From: an uncultured Chitinophaga sp.
GTDB lineage: Bacteria > Bacteroidota > Bacteroidia > Cytophagales > Cyclobacteriaceae
Reading direction: 5' to 3'
Assembly: GCA_902168205.1 (NCBI GenBank)
Contig: CABHOK010000008.1
Coordinates: forward strand, 124,001 to 188,000
DNA length: 64,000 nucleotides
Below are positions 8,821 through 17,674 of this stretch, piece by piece. The notes under the pieces were generated by a model that worked only from the letters and a program-made list of their open reading frames with translations, was not told where the DNA came from and did no database searches. Position numbers and translations under genes: made by a program. How positions within the stretch are numbered: the stretch's first letter is position 1; each line of letters starts with the position of its first letter.

Positions 8821-8868
8821 CTCTGCCGGCAGAGAATCTGCAAATATAACGAACAACTTTACGATCAA
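8821..8868 (-). promoter_or_regulatory. Promoter and palindrome upstream of the MksFEB/JetABC operon
   Basis: Read on the minus strand, a TTG (complement of 8866-8868) and a perfect -7 box TATATTTG (complement of 8841-8848) are separated by 17 bp, within the range for the Bacteroidota primary sigma factor. Transcription would start near 8835, about 80 nt before the first ATG. Exactly there sits a perfect 14-bp palindrome CTCTGCCGGCAGAG (8821-8834), which could be an operator or a hairpin at the 5' end of the mRNA. Confidence 0.5.
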
Positions 8869-8944
8869 TAAATCTTTTCGATGAAGTGCGAACCGGTGCA
8901 TGAATCAGGCATCGATAAGATTCTGATTACATGATGTTTATCGG

Positions 8945-9238
8945 TTTGATTAAATTGGAAAATTGAAAGACTATGAGATCGAAAAATTAGACAGAGCTCT
9001 ACCCACATTTCACCTGTAAAATATTGCACGATTGAAATATTGTAAGATTCAAAAATTGACGGTATAAAATCATCCTTTCAAAATCTTCTAATCTTCCAAT
9101 TTTTCAATCCTATAATCTTCTTAATCTTCCCGAAACTTATTCTTAATCATCAATCCTTCCATTCCTGATGTTTTTCGATTTTCTTGTTGCCGTGAATTTT
9201 TCAACTTTATAATCTTACAATCTTCCAATTTTCTATCC
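8945..9238. repeat. AT-rich intergenic repeat region with inverted aatcttccaat-type words
   Basis: The 486-bp gap between the two divergent genes (8753-9238) has no credible gene. Its right part is built of variants of one word: attgtaagattcaaaaattg near 9034, aatcttctaatcttccaatt near 9086, and acaatcttccaattttct near 9216, with the inverted form ggaaaattgaaagact near 8957. A related stretch follows the phospholipase gene at 11750-11810. These look like decayed copies of a small dispersed intergenic repeat able to fold into long imperfect hairpins. Confidence 0.5.
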
Positions 9239-11743
9239 ATGGACTCACGCAGGGAATTTCTTAAGAAGGCAGCCATGCTTTCGGGTATGGCCGGTTTGTC
9301 GGGTGTACTTCCTCCTTCTATTCAGCGGGCGCTTGCTATCAACCCGGAGGTAGGCAGTACATTTCTTGATGCCGAGCACGTAGTTATTCTTATGCAAGAG
9401 AATCGATCGTTCGATCATTGTTATGGATCACTGCAAGGTGTGCGTGGGTTTAATGATCCGAGAGCTATAAAGTTACCCAACAAGAATTCGGTTTGGTTGC
9501 AACGCAATGCTGCCGGCGAAACCTATATACCTTTCCGACTGAATATAAAAGACACGAAAGCAACGTGGATGGGTTCGCTTCCGCATAGCTGGACTGACCA
9601 GGTTGATGCGCGCAATGAAGGTAAATATGATGGATGGCTTGAAGCAAAAAAATCAGGACATCCGGATTATGCCAAGATGCCCTTGACGTTGGGATACTAT
9701 AATCGCGAAGATCTCCCTTTCTATTATTCATTGGCGGATGCGTTTACGGTGTGCGATCAGAATTTCTGTTCGTCACTCACGGGTACTACACCGAACAGAC
9801 TATATCTGTGGACAGGTACGATACGCGATCAACAAAACGGAACTGCTCAAGCGCGTGTACGCAACTCTGAAACGGATTATGATTTACTCGCCTCATGGAC
9901 TACATTTCCCGAACGCCTGGAAGACAATAACATTTCATGGAAGATATACCAGAACGAGATCAGTGTTGGTGTTGGTTTCGAGGGTGAAGAAGATGCATGG
10001 CTTGCTAATTTTACCGACAACCCGATTGAATGGTTTACCCAGTACCATGTAAAGTTCCTGCCAGCCTATATCAAGTTTTTGCCCAAGAAGATCAGTAAAC
10101 TCCAGGCCGAGATAAAATCGCTGGAGCAAAAGATACAGTCGCTGCCTGCTAATGATGCAGAAGCAGAAAAAGCGAAGAAACAACTCGCACAACGGCAGGG
10201 CTGGTTAAAAACTACGATTGAAGAGCAGAAGGTTTGGACACCTGAGAACTATGCAAAGCTTTCGCAGCGTGAGAAGAACCTGCACGAGAAAGCGTTCACG
10301 ACCAATATAAATGATCCGGACTATCATTCCTTAACATCACTCACCTACCAGGATGGCGATGTTAAACGTGAAGTAAATATACCCAAGGGTGATGTACTAC
10401 ACCAATTCAGAGAAGATGTGCGCACAGGTAAATTACCAACCGTGTCATGGCTGGTAGCGCCTGAGAATTTTTCGGATCACCCGGGCGCTCCGTGGTATGG
10501 TGCGTGGTATGTATCAGAAGCTATGGATATACTTACCAGCAACCCGGAGGTATGGAAGAAGACGATATTTATACTTTGTTACGATGAGAATGACGGATAC
10601 TTCGATCACGTACCTCCGTTTGTTCCGCCAAGTCCTAATAAAGAAGGTGCAGGTTTAGTGTCCAATGGAATTGATACCGGAGTGGAGTATGTTACGTTGC
10701 AACAGGAGCAAAAGCGCTATTCCACCGATCATGCGAGAGAGAGTTCGATTGGTTTAGGATACCGTGTTCCGTTAGTGATTGCGTCTCCATGGTCGCGAGG
10801 CGGTGTGGTAAATTCACAGGTGTTTGATCATACTTCTATACTTCAATTCCTGGAGAAGTTTCTCAGTCACAAAACAGGAAAGAAGATTGAAGAGACAAAC
10901 ATCAGCAACTGGCGCAGAACCGTGTGTGGTGATCTTACTTCCATTTTTAAACCTTACCAGGGAGAGGAAATAAAGCTGCCTGTATTTTTAGAGAAAGATG
11001 AATTCATTGAAGGCGTCCACAAAGCACGATTCAAAAAAGATCCTTCGGGATATAAAGCCTTGAGCAGTGAAGAGATTGCCACCATCAACAAAGATATATA
11101 TAGCTCAACGCTGATGCCGCGACAGGAGAAAGGTACACGTGAGTCAAACGCACTGCCCTATCAGCTTTATGCCGATGGTACGTTGAGTGCTGACAGACAA
11201 TCTTTCGTTGTCCAATTCGCAGCGCGCAATGAAGTGTTTGGCAAGAAAGCGGCCGGTTCGCCCTTCATGGTATATACCTTTAATCAAACTCCTCCCCGCG
11301 CCTATGCCGTTAAAGCAGGCGACACCCTGAAAGACACATGGTCATTGGAAGAATTTGATCAGCAACATTATCATCTCGCGATACACGGACCCAACGGATT
11401 TCTCCGCGAGTTCACCGGCAACAGTAAAGACCCACAACTCATTATCACCTGCGACTACGAAGTAGTCAAAAAATCGCTCACCGGAAATATAGTCTTGAAG
11501 ATCAAAAATCAAAGCACAACTCCGATCACCCTCACCGTACACGACCACGCATACGGTGCAAAAGATATAGCCAAGACTGTAGCAGCGAAAAGTGAATCAA
11601 CAGTAACGGTAAATCTTTCCAAAAGCCACAACTGGTACGACTTCAGTGTCCATACAAAAGGCCACGAACAATTCGTAACCCGTTACGCAGGCCGCGTAGA
11701 AACCGGAAAATCAGCCCTCACCGATCCCGCCATCGGAAAATAA
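9239..11743 (+). CDS. Phosphocholine-specific phospholipase C, Tat-exported
   Basis: The 834-aa protein begins with a twin-arginine signal (DSRREFLKKAA and a hydrophobic stretch ending near PSIQRALA, residue 33). The catalytic phosphoesterase domain follows: ILMQENRSFDHCYG near residue 50, the PGAPWYGAWY region near 420 and FILCYDENDGYFDHVPP near 450, all typical of the bacterial PlcH/PlcN/acid phosphatase AcpA superfamily. A Lys/Gln-rich helical insert lies around 280-340. The C-terminal 200 residues form two small beta domains found in phosphocholine-preferring enzymes. It would hydrolyse phosphatidylcholine or sphingomyelin to diacylglycerol or ceramide, releasing phosphate esters. Single gene, not obviously in an operon. 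Confidence 0.93.
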   Translation: MDSRREFLKKAAMLSGMAGLSGVLPPSIQRALAINPEVGSTFLDAEHVVILMQENRSFDHCYGSLQGVRGFNDPRAIKLPNKNSVWLQRNAAGETYIPFRLNIKDTKATWMGSLPHSWTDQVDARNEGKYDGWLEAKKSGHPDYAKMPLTLGYYNREDLPFYYSLADAFTVCDQNFCSSLTGTTPNRLYLWTGTIRDQQNGTAQARVRNSETDYDLLASWTTFPERLEDNNISWKIYQNEISVGVGFEGEEDAWLANFTDNPIEWFTQYHVKFLPAYIKFLPKKISKLQAEIKSLEQKIQSLPANDAEAEKAKKQLAQRQGWLKTTIEEQKVWTPENYAKLSQREKNLHEKAFTTNINDPDYHSLTSLTYQDGDVKREVNIPKGDVLHQFREDVRTGKLPTVSWLVAPENFSDHPGAPWYGAWYVSEAMDILTSNPEVWKKTIFILCYDENDGYFDHVPPFVPPSPNKEGAGLVSNGIDTGVEYVTLQQEQKRYSTDHARESSIGLGYRVPLVIASPWSRGGVVNSQVFDHTSILQFLEKFLSHKTGKKIEETNISNWRRTVCGDLTSIFKPYQGEEIKLPVFLEKDEFIEGVHKARFKKDPSGYKALSSEEIATINKDIYSSTLMPRQEKGTRESNALPYQLYADGTLSADRQSFVVQFAARNEVFGKKAAGSPFMVYTFNQTPPRAYAVKAGDTLKDTWSLEEFDQQHYHLAIHGPNGFLREFTGNSKDPQLIITCDYEVVKKSLTGNIVLKIKNQSTTPITLTVHDHAYGAKDIAKTVAAKSESTVTVNLSKSHNWYDFSVHTKGHEQFVTRYAGRVETGKSALTDPAIGK

Positions 11744-12142
11744 ATTTTATAAATCCCTATAATGTTTGAATCTTAAAATCCTTTGATCTTCTAATCTCAA
11801 AATCCATAAAAGAAAAAAGCCTTTGCTCGCAAAGCTCGCAAAGGCAAAAAACCATCCCCCTAAAACACCCTCCTCTACAAGGGTGACCCTCTATCCGATG
11901 GTTTGTTATTTTTTGCTTGACACCAGCGCTGTTATGCGTGGAAGATGCTGGTGTTCGAAGCTGTCCCAAAAACTATTTTCTCAATTGTTTGACTATATTA
12001 CGGATAGTGAGCCTAAAAAATTATACAGGCTCGTGATGTTATAGATGTAACGGGATAATGTATAGACGAACGGCTTATTTCACGCGGTCGTGCTGCGGGC
12101 TGAAAATGTCAGTAAAGAGGAAAATCGTGGATTGGAAATTTC
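11744..12142. other. Intergenic region between convergent genes, with a minus-strand terminator-like hairpin
   Basis: No credible gene is seen in these 399 bp. At 11819-11845 an 8-bp stem GCCTTTGC/GCAAAGGC with an 11-nt loop is followed, on the minus strand, by TTTTTTCTTTT (complement of 11808-11818), an intrinsic-terminator form. It lies 300 bp beyond the end of the 316-aa minus-strand gene, so it is either a distal terminator of that gene or belongs to a lost gene. On the left are words of the aatctt-type intergenic repeat. Confidence 0.5.
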
Positions 12143-13093
12143 CTACAGCCGTGGTGGCTTCACGTATAATTCAAGTGTGAACACAGCTCCGGAAGTCTTC
12201 ACGGCCACGATATCTTCCGGAAGATAGCAGGATATATTTCTGCGATAGCCACCAAAGGCTTCTACTCCTACCAGTTTATTGATCTGTTTATTGTATGCGA
12301 GACCGAGGTCAAGCTCAGTTCTGCGAAAAGGACTTGAGTCTTTGTCATCATACTTGATATAGTAGCTTCGGCTCATGGCCTCGGCCTTGGCATATACTAT
12401 ATCAGTAGGTGATAGATTGGTACGCAACACAATCTTCTGCGGCAGGCACATTTCAATACCGCTGGTCTTTGAGAAATTATAGTTGAACGCCATTACCGGC
12501 ATGAGTGTAAATTTATGGAACAGCGTATTCATCATCAGTCCAAAGCCAACTTCCTTGCGTGCCGATTTCTTTTGGAGGAACAACGATGTGAGCGTAAAAT
12601 TTACCGGAACATCCTTCATCGCTACATCGTTCAGATTACCGCATTGATTGGCGTTAAAGTTTACAAGCAACCACGACACACTGTCGAGCATGATGAGCGA
12701 TTTGAGATCGAGTCCTATTGAACGCAGGTTCCAATTGGACAACTCGTGGATCGGATTTTCTCCGGAGCTTTTGAGTTCAAGTTGCTCCGTTCTGTATTGC
12801 GGGCCGGCAATTACACTATATTGTGTCTTGAGCATGATGGGGATCCAGCATTTGAATGCGGCATCCTCCTGTGTATACGTTTTGCGTTTTGACTTGCTCG
12901 TGCGAAAAGAGCGGTCAGGTGCCTGGGTATGTTTAATAGTAATCCATTTGGACGGAGCCATTCCCGGGAGCCCGGGTTTCAGGTCTTGCGCGTGAACAAT
13001 TACACTGTTCACTATAAAGAGTAACGCTATAGCTAAACGGAAAGCAACAGGTAATGGTATCATATAACTTTTTACAGTTATAAAGTAACGCAT
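12143..13093 (-). CDS. Putative outer-membrane beta-barrel protein (316 aa)
   Basis: A signal peptide is clear (hydrophobic FRLAIALLFIVNSVIVHAQ ending at about residue 36). A second ATG at 13063 would shorten the signal by 10 residues and is equally possible. After about 60 residues the protein becomes a series of amphipathic strands separated by short loops, with aromatic residues near strand ends, ending in VFTLELYVKPPRL. That suggests an outer-membrane barrel, but I recognise no named family. It follows the SDR gene by 77 bp on the same strand. Confidence 0.7.
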   Translation of the reverse strand: MRYFITVKSYMIPLPVAFRLAIALLFIVNSVIVHAQDLKPGLPGMAPSKWITIKHTQAPDRSFRTSKSKRKTYTQEDAAFKCWIPIMLKTQYSVIAGPQYRTEQLELKSSGENPIHELSNWNLRSIGLDLKSLIMLDSVSWLLVNFNANQCGNLNDVAMKDVPVNFTLTSLFLQKKSARKEVGFGLMMNTLFHKFTLMPVMAFNYNFSKTSGIEMCLPQKIVLRTNLSPTDIVYAKAEAMSRSYYIKYDDKDSSPFRRTELDLGLAYNKQINKLVGVEAFGGYRRNISCYLPEDIVAVKTSGAVFTLELYVKPPRL

Positions 13094-13170
13094 TGCCCTG
13101 CTAACGATTTCCGCGTTTTCAGAAGATCACATAAGCGTGTAATAATTTACCTTTTTTCAGAAAAATCGTG

Positions 13171-13905
13171 CTACGGCAGCCTGGCCACGAGCTGTTCCGG
13201 AAGTAACCGCAGAATGTGATAAATAATCTTCCACTTGAAGCCCGGCACTATAATAAACGAGTTGCCCGGCTGCACAACGGAGCGTGCAATAAATTCAGGT
13301 TCTAACATCAACGACTCAGGCAGATCAAGTCCTGCTGTCATTTTGCTTCGTATATACCCGGCAACAATCACGTTAACGGCAACACCTCTTCCAAACAAAT
13401 ACTGGCGCATGCCAGCCAGGTATTGTGTAAACGCAGCCTTGGTGCTTCCATAAATGAAATTACTCTTGCGACCGCGCACGCCCGAGAGTGACGACAACCC
13501 GACAATGCGTTCCAGGTTTGTATTGCTGCTGTCCATCGCAACGATGTTGAGGATCGACACGGCACCGCAATAATGTACCTTCATCATACGAAAGCTACTT
13601 TCCCAATCGCGTAATGCTTCTTCATTATTTTTCAGAAAACCTGCAGCGTATACAACAATGTGCGGCTTTACGGATAGACGTTCATAAAACGTTTCGTGGC
13701 TGTCAAATGCCACGGCATCGAAGAAAAGAACTTCAATACGATCTGCCGGTATAGCGTGGTGCTTTACAAATGTCTCAAGTTCCTGCACACTGCGTGAAGC
13801 TGCTATAACACGAAAGCCGGTGGCTATATATTGAAGAATGGCAGCCTTGGCTACATCGGAGTTGGCACCTAGAATGAGTACGGTCTTTTGAGTAGATACA
13901 GTCAT
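13171..13905 (-). CDS. SDR-family NAD(P)-dependent oxidoreductase
   Basis: The 244-aa protein opens with VLILGANSDVAKAAI, an atypical glycine motif (GANSDVA) as found in DprE2-like and related short-chain dehydrogenases in place of TGxxxGIG. The catalytic YGSTKAAF (Tyr and Lys four apart) lies near residue 152, preceded by a SSLSGVRGRK segment with the catalytic Ser. It starts 6 bp after the 736-aa gene, so it is the third gene of an operon with two unknown exported proteins. The substrate is unknown; relatives reduce keto-sugars of glycolipids. Confidence 0.85.
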   Translation of the reverse strand: MTVSTQKTVLILGANSDVAKAAILQYIATGFRVIAASRSVQELETFVKHHAIPADRIEVLFFDAVAFDSHETFYERLSVKPHIVVYAAGFLKNNEEALRDWESSFRMMKVHYCGAVSILNIVAMDSSNTNLERIVGLSSLSGVRGRKSNFIYGSTKAAFTQYLAGMRQYLFGRGVAVNVIVAGYIRSKMTAGLDLPESLMLEPEFIARSVVQPGNSFIIVPGFKWKIIYHILRLLPEQLVARLP

Positions 13906-13911
13906 AATTAC

Positions 13912-16122
13912 TTATATATTTCCCGAGGCGATATCTTGTATAGTGAGACAATTTATGCGGGTATAGAATTTGGTGTCTTGCAATTCTTCGTATTGTGTCG
14001 CGTATTTCTTCCGGTCGCGCGATTTACTCAACTCAACGATCATATAAAGAATCTTTGCCCGCGTCTCTTTATCGTTCTCCAACGCGAGTGCCTTCTTATA
14101 ATAGTCAAGTGCTTTTATATAGGCTATCTTGTATACGCTTTCATCTGGTGTAGCGCTGCCGCGTCCATAGCTGATCATGAGCCACGATTTACTTGTAAAA
14201 TTATACCAGGCGTTTGCCAGTTGCATATAGTGGTGATTTTTACTTGGAGATTCACCGGCAACAGCCTGTTCCAGTTGATACATCTTCTCTACAATTTCGC
14301 GTTTATTATAAGTCTCCATCGTCTGGCTTGTTAACAAAAGATGGTTGCCGGAGAATGGATCGTGATCAAGATACGCAGTTGTGTTGGAATGACTAAACCA
14401 GAATGAGTCGGGTATATTTTGCAGCGCAAGCCTGGCGTTCGGTACATCGCCTTTGCGCAGGTGCTTGGCCGAGAGCAGATCGAGAAAACTATATTTGTTG
14501 GTATACGGCTTCAATAGCACTTCTTCAAGTTTATTCTTAGCCGGCTTATCATATATAGCCAGCAGCGTGTTAAGATCTTTCACGGAAGCGTAACGATCGA
14601 GATAGCTGATTATGCTATACTCGAACGAATGGGTGTTGCAGCTGTAGCAGAATTTATTGATTGCATAATTATCAAATAAACCTGCGAGGTGCACCATGTT
14701 GTTGTTGGCAAACATATAGCGCAGGTATGAGCTAAGGGAGTATAGAACTTTCTGTGACTCGAATACATGCTCACGGGTATCCAGCAGTTGCTGGTATAGC
14801 TTCCCGATCTTTTCCTGCACAGTGGCATTGCGTATATTCTCCTTCTGTGCTGTCAGTACGATTTTAAAAACAGTTGTCTGAAACTGTTCCTGCTCATTTG
14901 CCGGTTGAATCTTATCAATGTATGCAGTTGCCTTACCTGCATCACCTTTCAACAGGTACAGGTTGGCCAGTACATAATTGAAATATACCGGGTTAGACTG
15001 TTGCAGTGTTGTCATCTTCTCGAGGGTCGCTATAAATCGCGTGAGATATTCATAATCATGCTGCCAGTTCTTCAGCAACGGGCTTTCGTCCCAGTAGCCA
15101 TCAACCGTAACGATTTGGACATTCGCGTACCGGGTACTGCCCAGCCAGTCTTCGAGTTTATTGACCTCGCGGCTGATGAGCAACGGCAAGTGTTTATGCT
15201 GGGGCGATCGCTTATATACCTGCTGTATACCTTCCAGCGAGCGTCCGGGGTTGATGACTTCGCGCAGCAAATACAAATCAGCTTCTTCTGCCTGATCCTG
15301 TGCGAGCGTTAATACTTTGTCAAAGTTCCGTTTGGAAAAGTATTGTTTCGCAGGAAACATTTTATTGGACGAATGCGAGAACACTAGTGCGTGCATGTAA
15401 TTGGCAGAATCGGTTCTAACGCCTTCAAGTCGCATGGATTTATAGTGCATGGCCCACCAATCGAGCACGCCACGCTGCGAAGTGTGCTTGAAGTAAGTAT
15501 TATATACCTGGTTGAACAGCGTAGAGTCTGTCGAATAGAACCCCAGCTTTATTAACTGGAAGGCATACTTCTTTTTAAAGAAAGGATCCTTCTCCTTTTC
15601 AAGCAACTCTTTTACCTGTAGAACCAGGTTGTTGAATTCTACATCCGTCTCTGCCTGTTCGATTTTATCTTTGTCATTCCATATACTATAGACATTGCTA
15701 ACGGCTTCGCTTCGTCTGGCTATATTGAAATATTGTTTAAACGCGGGCCGCTTCTGTATCTCTTTATAGAATGCATTTTGCTGAAGAGCTGAATCGCTGA
15801 GGCTTCCAAAGAAGCAATCAAACGCTGCACTCGTATCGCCTGATATCTGCATCACTTTCATCCACTCGGCTGTAAGTGCGTTTTCATCATCGGCTGAAGA
15901 TGTCTGACCATCCAGGTAATTCAGCTTTGCATTATAGAAGAATGTCCACCAGGATTTGTTTCCGGTGATATCAGGGTTGAACAGCATATAGCGCAACTCC
16001 TCTTTATCCGGGAAGAATAAACATGCTGATACATTGGTGCCTGTCGGTAGCAGGAGTATCAGACTAAAAACTATCAAATATAGCCTGGATCGCTTCCGAA
16101 TGTTTCTGAAGATCATGTTCAT
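13912..16122 (-). CDS. Exported helical-repeat (TPR-like) protein of unknown function (736 aa)
   Basis: A signal peptide (SRLYLIVFSLILLLPTG, ending before ACLFFPDKEEL near residue 33) is followed by about 700 residues of helix pairs resembling TPR/solenoid repeats, for example around residues 380-440 (LANLYLLKGDAGKATAYIDKI) and 655-720. There are no catalytic motifs I recognise. The gene start overlaps the end of the lipoprotein gene by 59 nt (53 nt if the ATG at 16116 is used), which shows translational coupling, and the SDR gene follows by 6 bp. The pair looks like a scaffold plus partner in the periplasm or at the outer membrane. Confidence 0.75.
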   Translation of the reverse strand: MNMIFRNIRKRSRLYLIVFSLILLLPTGTNVSACLFFPDKEELRYMLFNPDITGNKSWWTFFYNAKLNYLDGQTSSADDENALTAEWMKVMQISGDTSAAFDCFFGSLSDSALQQNAFYKEIQKRPAFKQYFNIARRSEAVSNVYSIWNDKDKIEQAETDVEFNNLVLQVKELLEKEKDPFFKKKYAFQLIKLGFYSTDSTLFNQVYNTYFKHTSQRGVLDWWAMHYKSMRLEGVRTDSANYMHALVFSHSSNKMFPAKQYFSKRNFDKVLTLAQDQAEEADLYLLREVINPGRSLEGIQQVYKRSPQHKHLPLLISREVNKLEDWLGSTRYANVQIVTVDGYWDESPLLKNWQHDYEYLTRFIATLEKMTTLQQSNPVYFNYVLANLYLLKGDAGKATAYIDKIQPANEQEQFQTTVFKIVLTAQKENIRNATVQEKIGKLYQQLLDTREHVFESQKVLYSLSSYLRYMFANNNMVHLAGLFDNYAINKFCYSCNTHSFEYSIISYLDRYASVKDLNTLLAIYDKPAKNKLEEVLLKPYTNKYSFLDLLSAKHLRKGDVPNARLALQNIPDSFWFSHSNTTAYLDHDPFSGNHLLLTSQTMETYNKREIVEKMYQLEQAVAGESPSKNHHYMQLANAWYNFTSKSWLMISYGRGSATPDESVYKIAYIKALDYYKKALALENDKETRAKILYMIVELSKSRDRKKYATQYEELQDTKFYTRINCLTIQDIASGNI

Positions 16123-17215
16123 TTAAATGATAAAGACTTACAATCGCTTCTTTGTTGTTTTTGTGTCTGGACAGCCACTCGGCCACTTCCTGTACGTCTT
16201 CCAGGTCGGGCTCTTCATACCGTATTTCGTCTCCTGCGCGTATATACAGGCCGTTGTCTGTGTCGCCATATACAAAGTCTTCCTGTACAACGGCAACGTG
16301 GCTCCTGGTATCGCGGGGGCCTATGTGACGTTGATAATCTTCGCGGAGTATTGAAGTGGAAAGTATACTTTTCAGTTGTCCTCGCTGGTATAGCAAAGCC
16401 CAGTCAAAAACAGGTAACGCATAATCCAACGGCACAGGATACTCTTTCGCATCGAGATACGACATCACCTCGTTCTTATCAAATATAGAGTTTACAGTTT
16501 TAGTACTTCGGATGTTGCCTGCATTATAACACATCAGCATGCCGCGCTTTACCGGTGGTACACCGGCTTCGGCCGGATATTTATACTGGTATAGCCGGAT
16601 GGTGGAAGAGATCAGTTTTTCTCCAAACAACTTCTTCGTTTCATCCAGAAAGGCAAAGTATTGCGCTTTTGTAGTCTTTGTCCAATCACAGTCAAATTGT
16701 ATTTCGTGTATGCGCTGCAGGTTTGCTGCATAGGTGGAGTCGCGCTTCGCCTGTTCATCGAAATTCTTCGACTTTATATTATAGGGGTTTTGCTCCCACC
16801 ATGTATAGTCATATCCCGCGAGATTCTCAAGCAAGCCGTTGAGCTTGTTCATAATCTTTCTATGTACGTTGCGCGCGAGTGCCCTGGATTTCTCGTCATT
16901 TAAATGCGTAAACGTTTCGTTGGTAATGAAAACAACCGGTACAATTTCCGTTGAGGTATCGGGCGAATTATAGGCATAGTAAAAATTAATGGGAGAAACC
17001 GGTATGGGCGATTTGCTCTCTTCGCTCCAATCAACATCAAAGAAGCGTAGGTAAAGTCTGCTAACGTTTAATGCTTTATAGGTAGAGTCGCTCCAGGGAA
17101 ATCTTGAGACATCAGTGCGCCAATAGTAGAAAGCATTTCGGTGAGAAGTATGCGATGGCTTGTCCGTACAGCACACCACAAAAAATAAAAGTGCAGCAAA
17201 GCAGAGTCGGTACAT
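16064..17215 (-). CDS. Lipoprotein of unknown function, TIM-barrel-like (383 aa)
   Basis: The N-terminus (LCFAALLFFVVCCTDKPS) is a lipoprotein signal with the modified Cys at about residue 15 or 16. Motifs recall glycoside-hydrolase-like TIM barrels of the DUF3142 kind: SRLYLRFFDVDW near residue 51, EIQFDCDWT near 192 and a GMLMCYNAGNI strand near 247. No family can be named with confidence. It is the first gene of a three-gene unit with the 736-aa helical protein (59-nt overlap) and the SDR. The hydrolase-like fold and membrane anchoring suggest a surface carbohydrate role, by inference only. Confidence 0.7.
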   Translation of the reverse strand: MYRLCFAALLFFVVCCTDKPSHTSHRNAFYYWRTDVSRFPWSDSTYKALNVSRLYLRFFDVDWSEESKSPIPVSPINFYYAYNSPDTSTEIVPVVFITNETFTHLNDEKSRALARNVHRKIMNKLNGLLENLAGYDYTWWEQNPYNIKSKNFDEQAKRDSTYAANLQRIHEIQFDCDWTKTTKAQYFAFLDETKKLFGEKLISSTIRLYQYKYPAEAGVPPVKRGMLMCYNAGNIRSTKTVNSIFDKNEVMSYLDAKEYPVPLDYALPVFDWALLYQRGQLKSILSTSILREDYQRHIGPRDTRSHVAVVQEDFVYGDTDNGLYIRAGDEIRYEEPDLEDVQEVAEWLSRHKNNKEAIVSLYHLNEHDLQKHSEAIQAIFDSF

Positions 17216-17403
17216 TCGGGGAAAGGAAATTGAAGGGTGAAAATAGGGAAAAGCGCCTCAGCAAAACAACCTATAGAAAAGAATTACTTTCGATATCCTG
17301 ATTCAAAGGCTACATGCTATACATACTCACAACGATAGAACGCCAGGCTCTCATGCAGGTATATATCTGATGCTATATTTTTTTTCAGAATCACAATAGA
17401 CTA

Positions 17404-17433
17404 AAAATAAAACCCCGGAGTTCATCCGGGGTT
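17404..17433 (-). terminator. Strong intrinsic terminator of the candidate small RNA
   Basis: A perfect 9-bp GC-rich stem (AACCCCGGA at 17411-17419 with its complement at 17425-17433) and 5-nt loop is followed on the minus strand by TTTTATTTTT (complement of 17401-17410). The plus strand has no T-run, so it works for minus-strand transcription. Confidence 0.75.
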
Positions 17434-17529
17434 AGCGCACGATGGATAGAGAGGGTCTGCTTGGGTTGACGGGATACGTGCGCCAGATTAACCTAAACCT
17501 GAGATTTACTGAACCAACTTCATGACAGT
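17404..17529 (-). ncRNA. Candidate small RNA of about 125 nt
   Basis: The 459-bp gap 17216-17674 contains a complete minus-strand transcription unit without an ORF. TTG (complement of 17563-17565) and a perfect -7 box TACCTTTG (complement of 17534-17541) are 21 bp apart. Transcription from near 17529 would end at the strong hairpin 17411-17433 followed by TTTTATTTTT. Within the RNA, CGTGCGC (17477-17483) is the complement of GCGCACG (17435-17441), forming a 7-bp stem with a 35-nt loop directly before the terminator. I could not match it to 6S RNA, SRP RNA, tmRNA or RNase P RNA. Confidence 0.45.
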
Positions 17530-17533
17530 AGCC

Positions 17534-17565
17534 CAAAGGTACATGCACACCTATAGGGAAAGCAA
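17534..17565 (-). promoter_or_regulatory. Promoter of the candidate small RNA
   Basis: A TTG trinucleotide and an exact TAnnTTTG box (TACCTTTG) lie 21 bp apart on the minus strand, the spacing of Bacteroidota primary promoters. No ORF starts downstream of it on this strand, and the next element is the terminator at 17404-17433. Confidence 0.5.
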
Positions 17566-17674
17566 TGCGCATGAAACGACAAAGCTGCGGGCAGATAACG
17601 AATTATTACACCGTTGTTTAACGGTATGTATACGAACCGAAGTACGTACACGTTAGTATAGCAACCCTGTCCTG

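Noticed and set aside
11823-12044. A 73-codon plus-strand frame whose end (SQKLFSQLFDYITDSEPKK) faintly recalls the N-terminus of IS4-type transposases.
   Set aside because: The similarity is a few residues only, the rest of the frame is not transposase-like and includes the terminator hairpin, and there are no inverted repeats around it.
17404-17529. Assignment of the candidate small RNA to 6S RNA or SRP RNA.
   Set aside because: There is no long rod with a central bubble as in 6S RNA, and no SRP-type conserved apical loop; the identity is left open.
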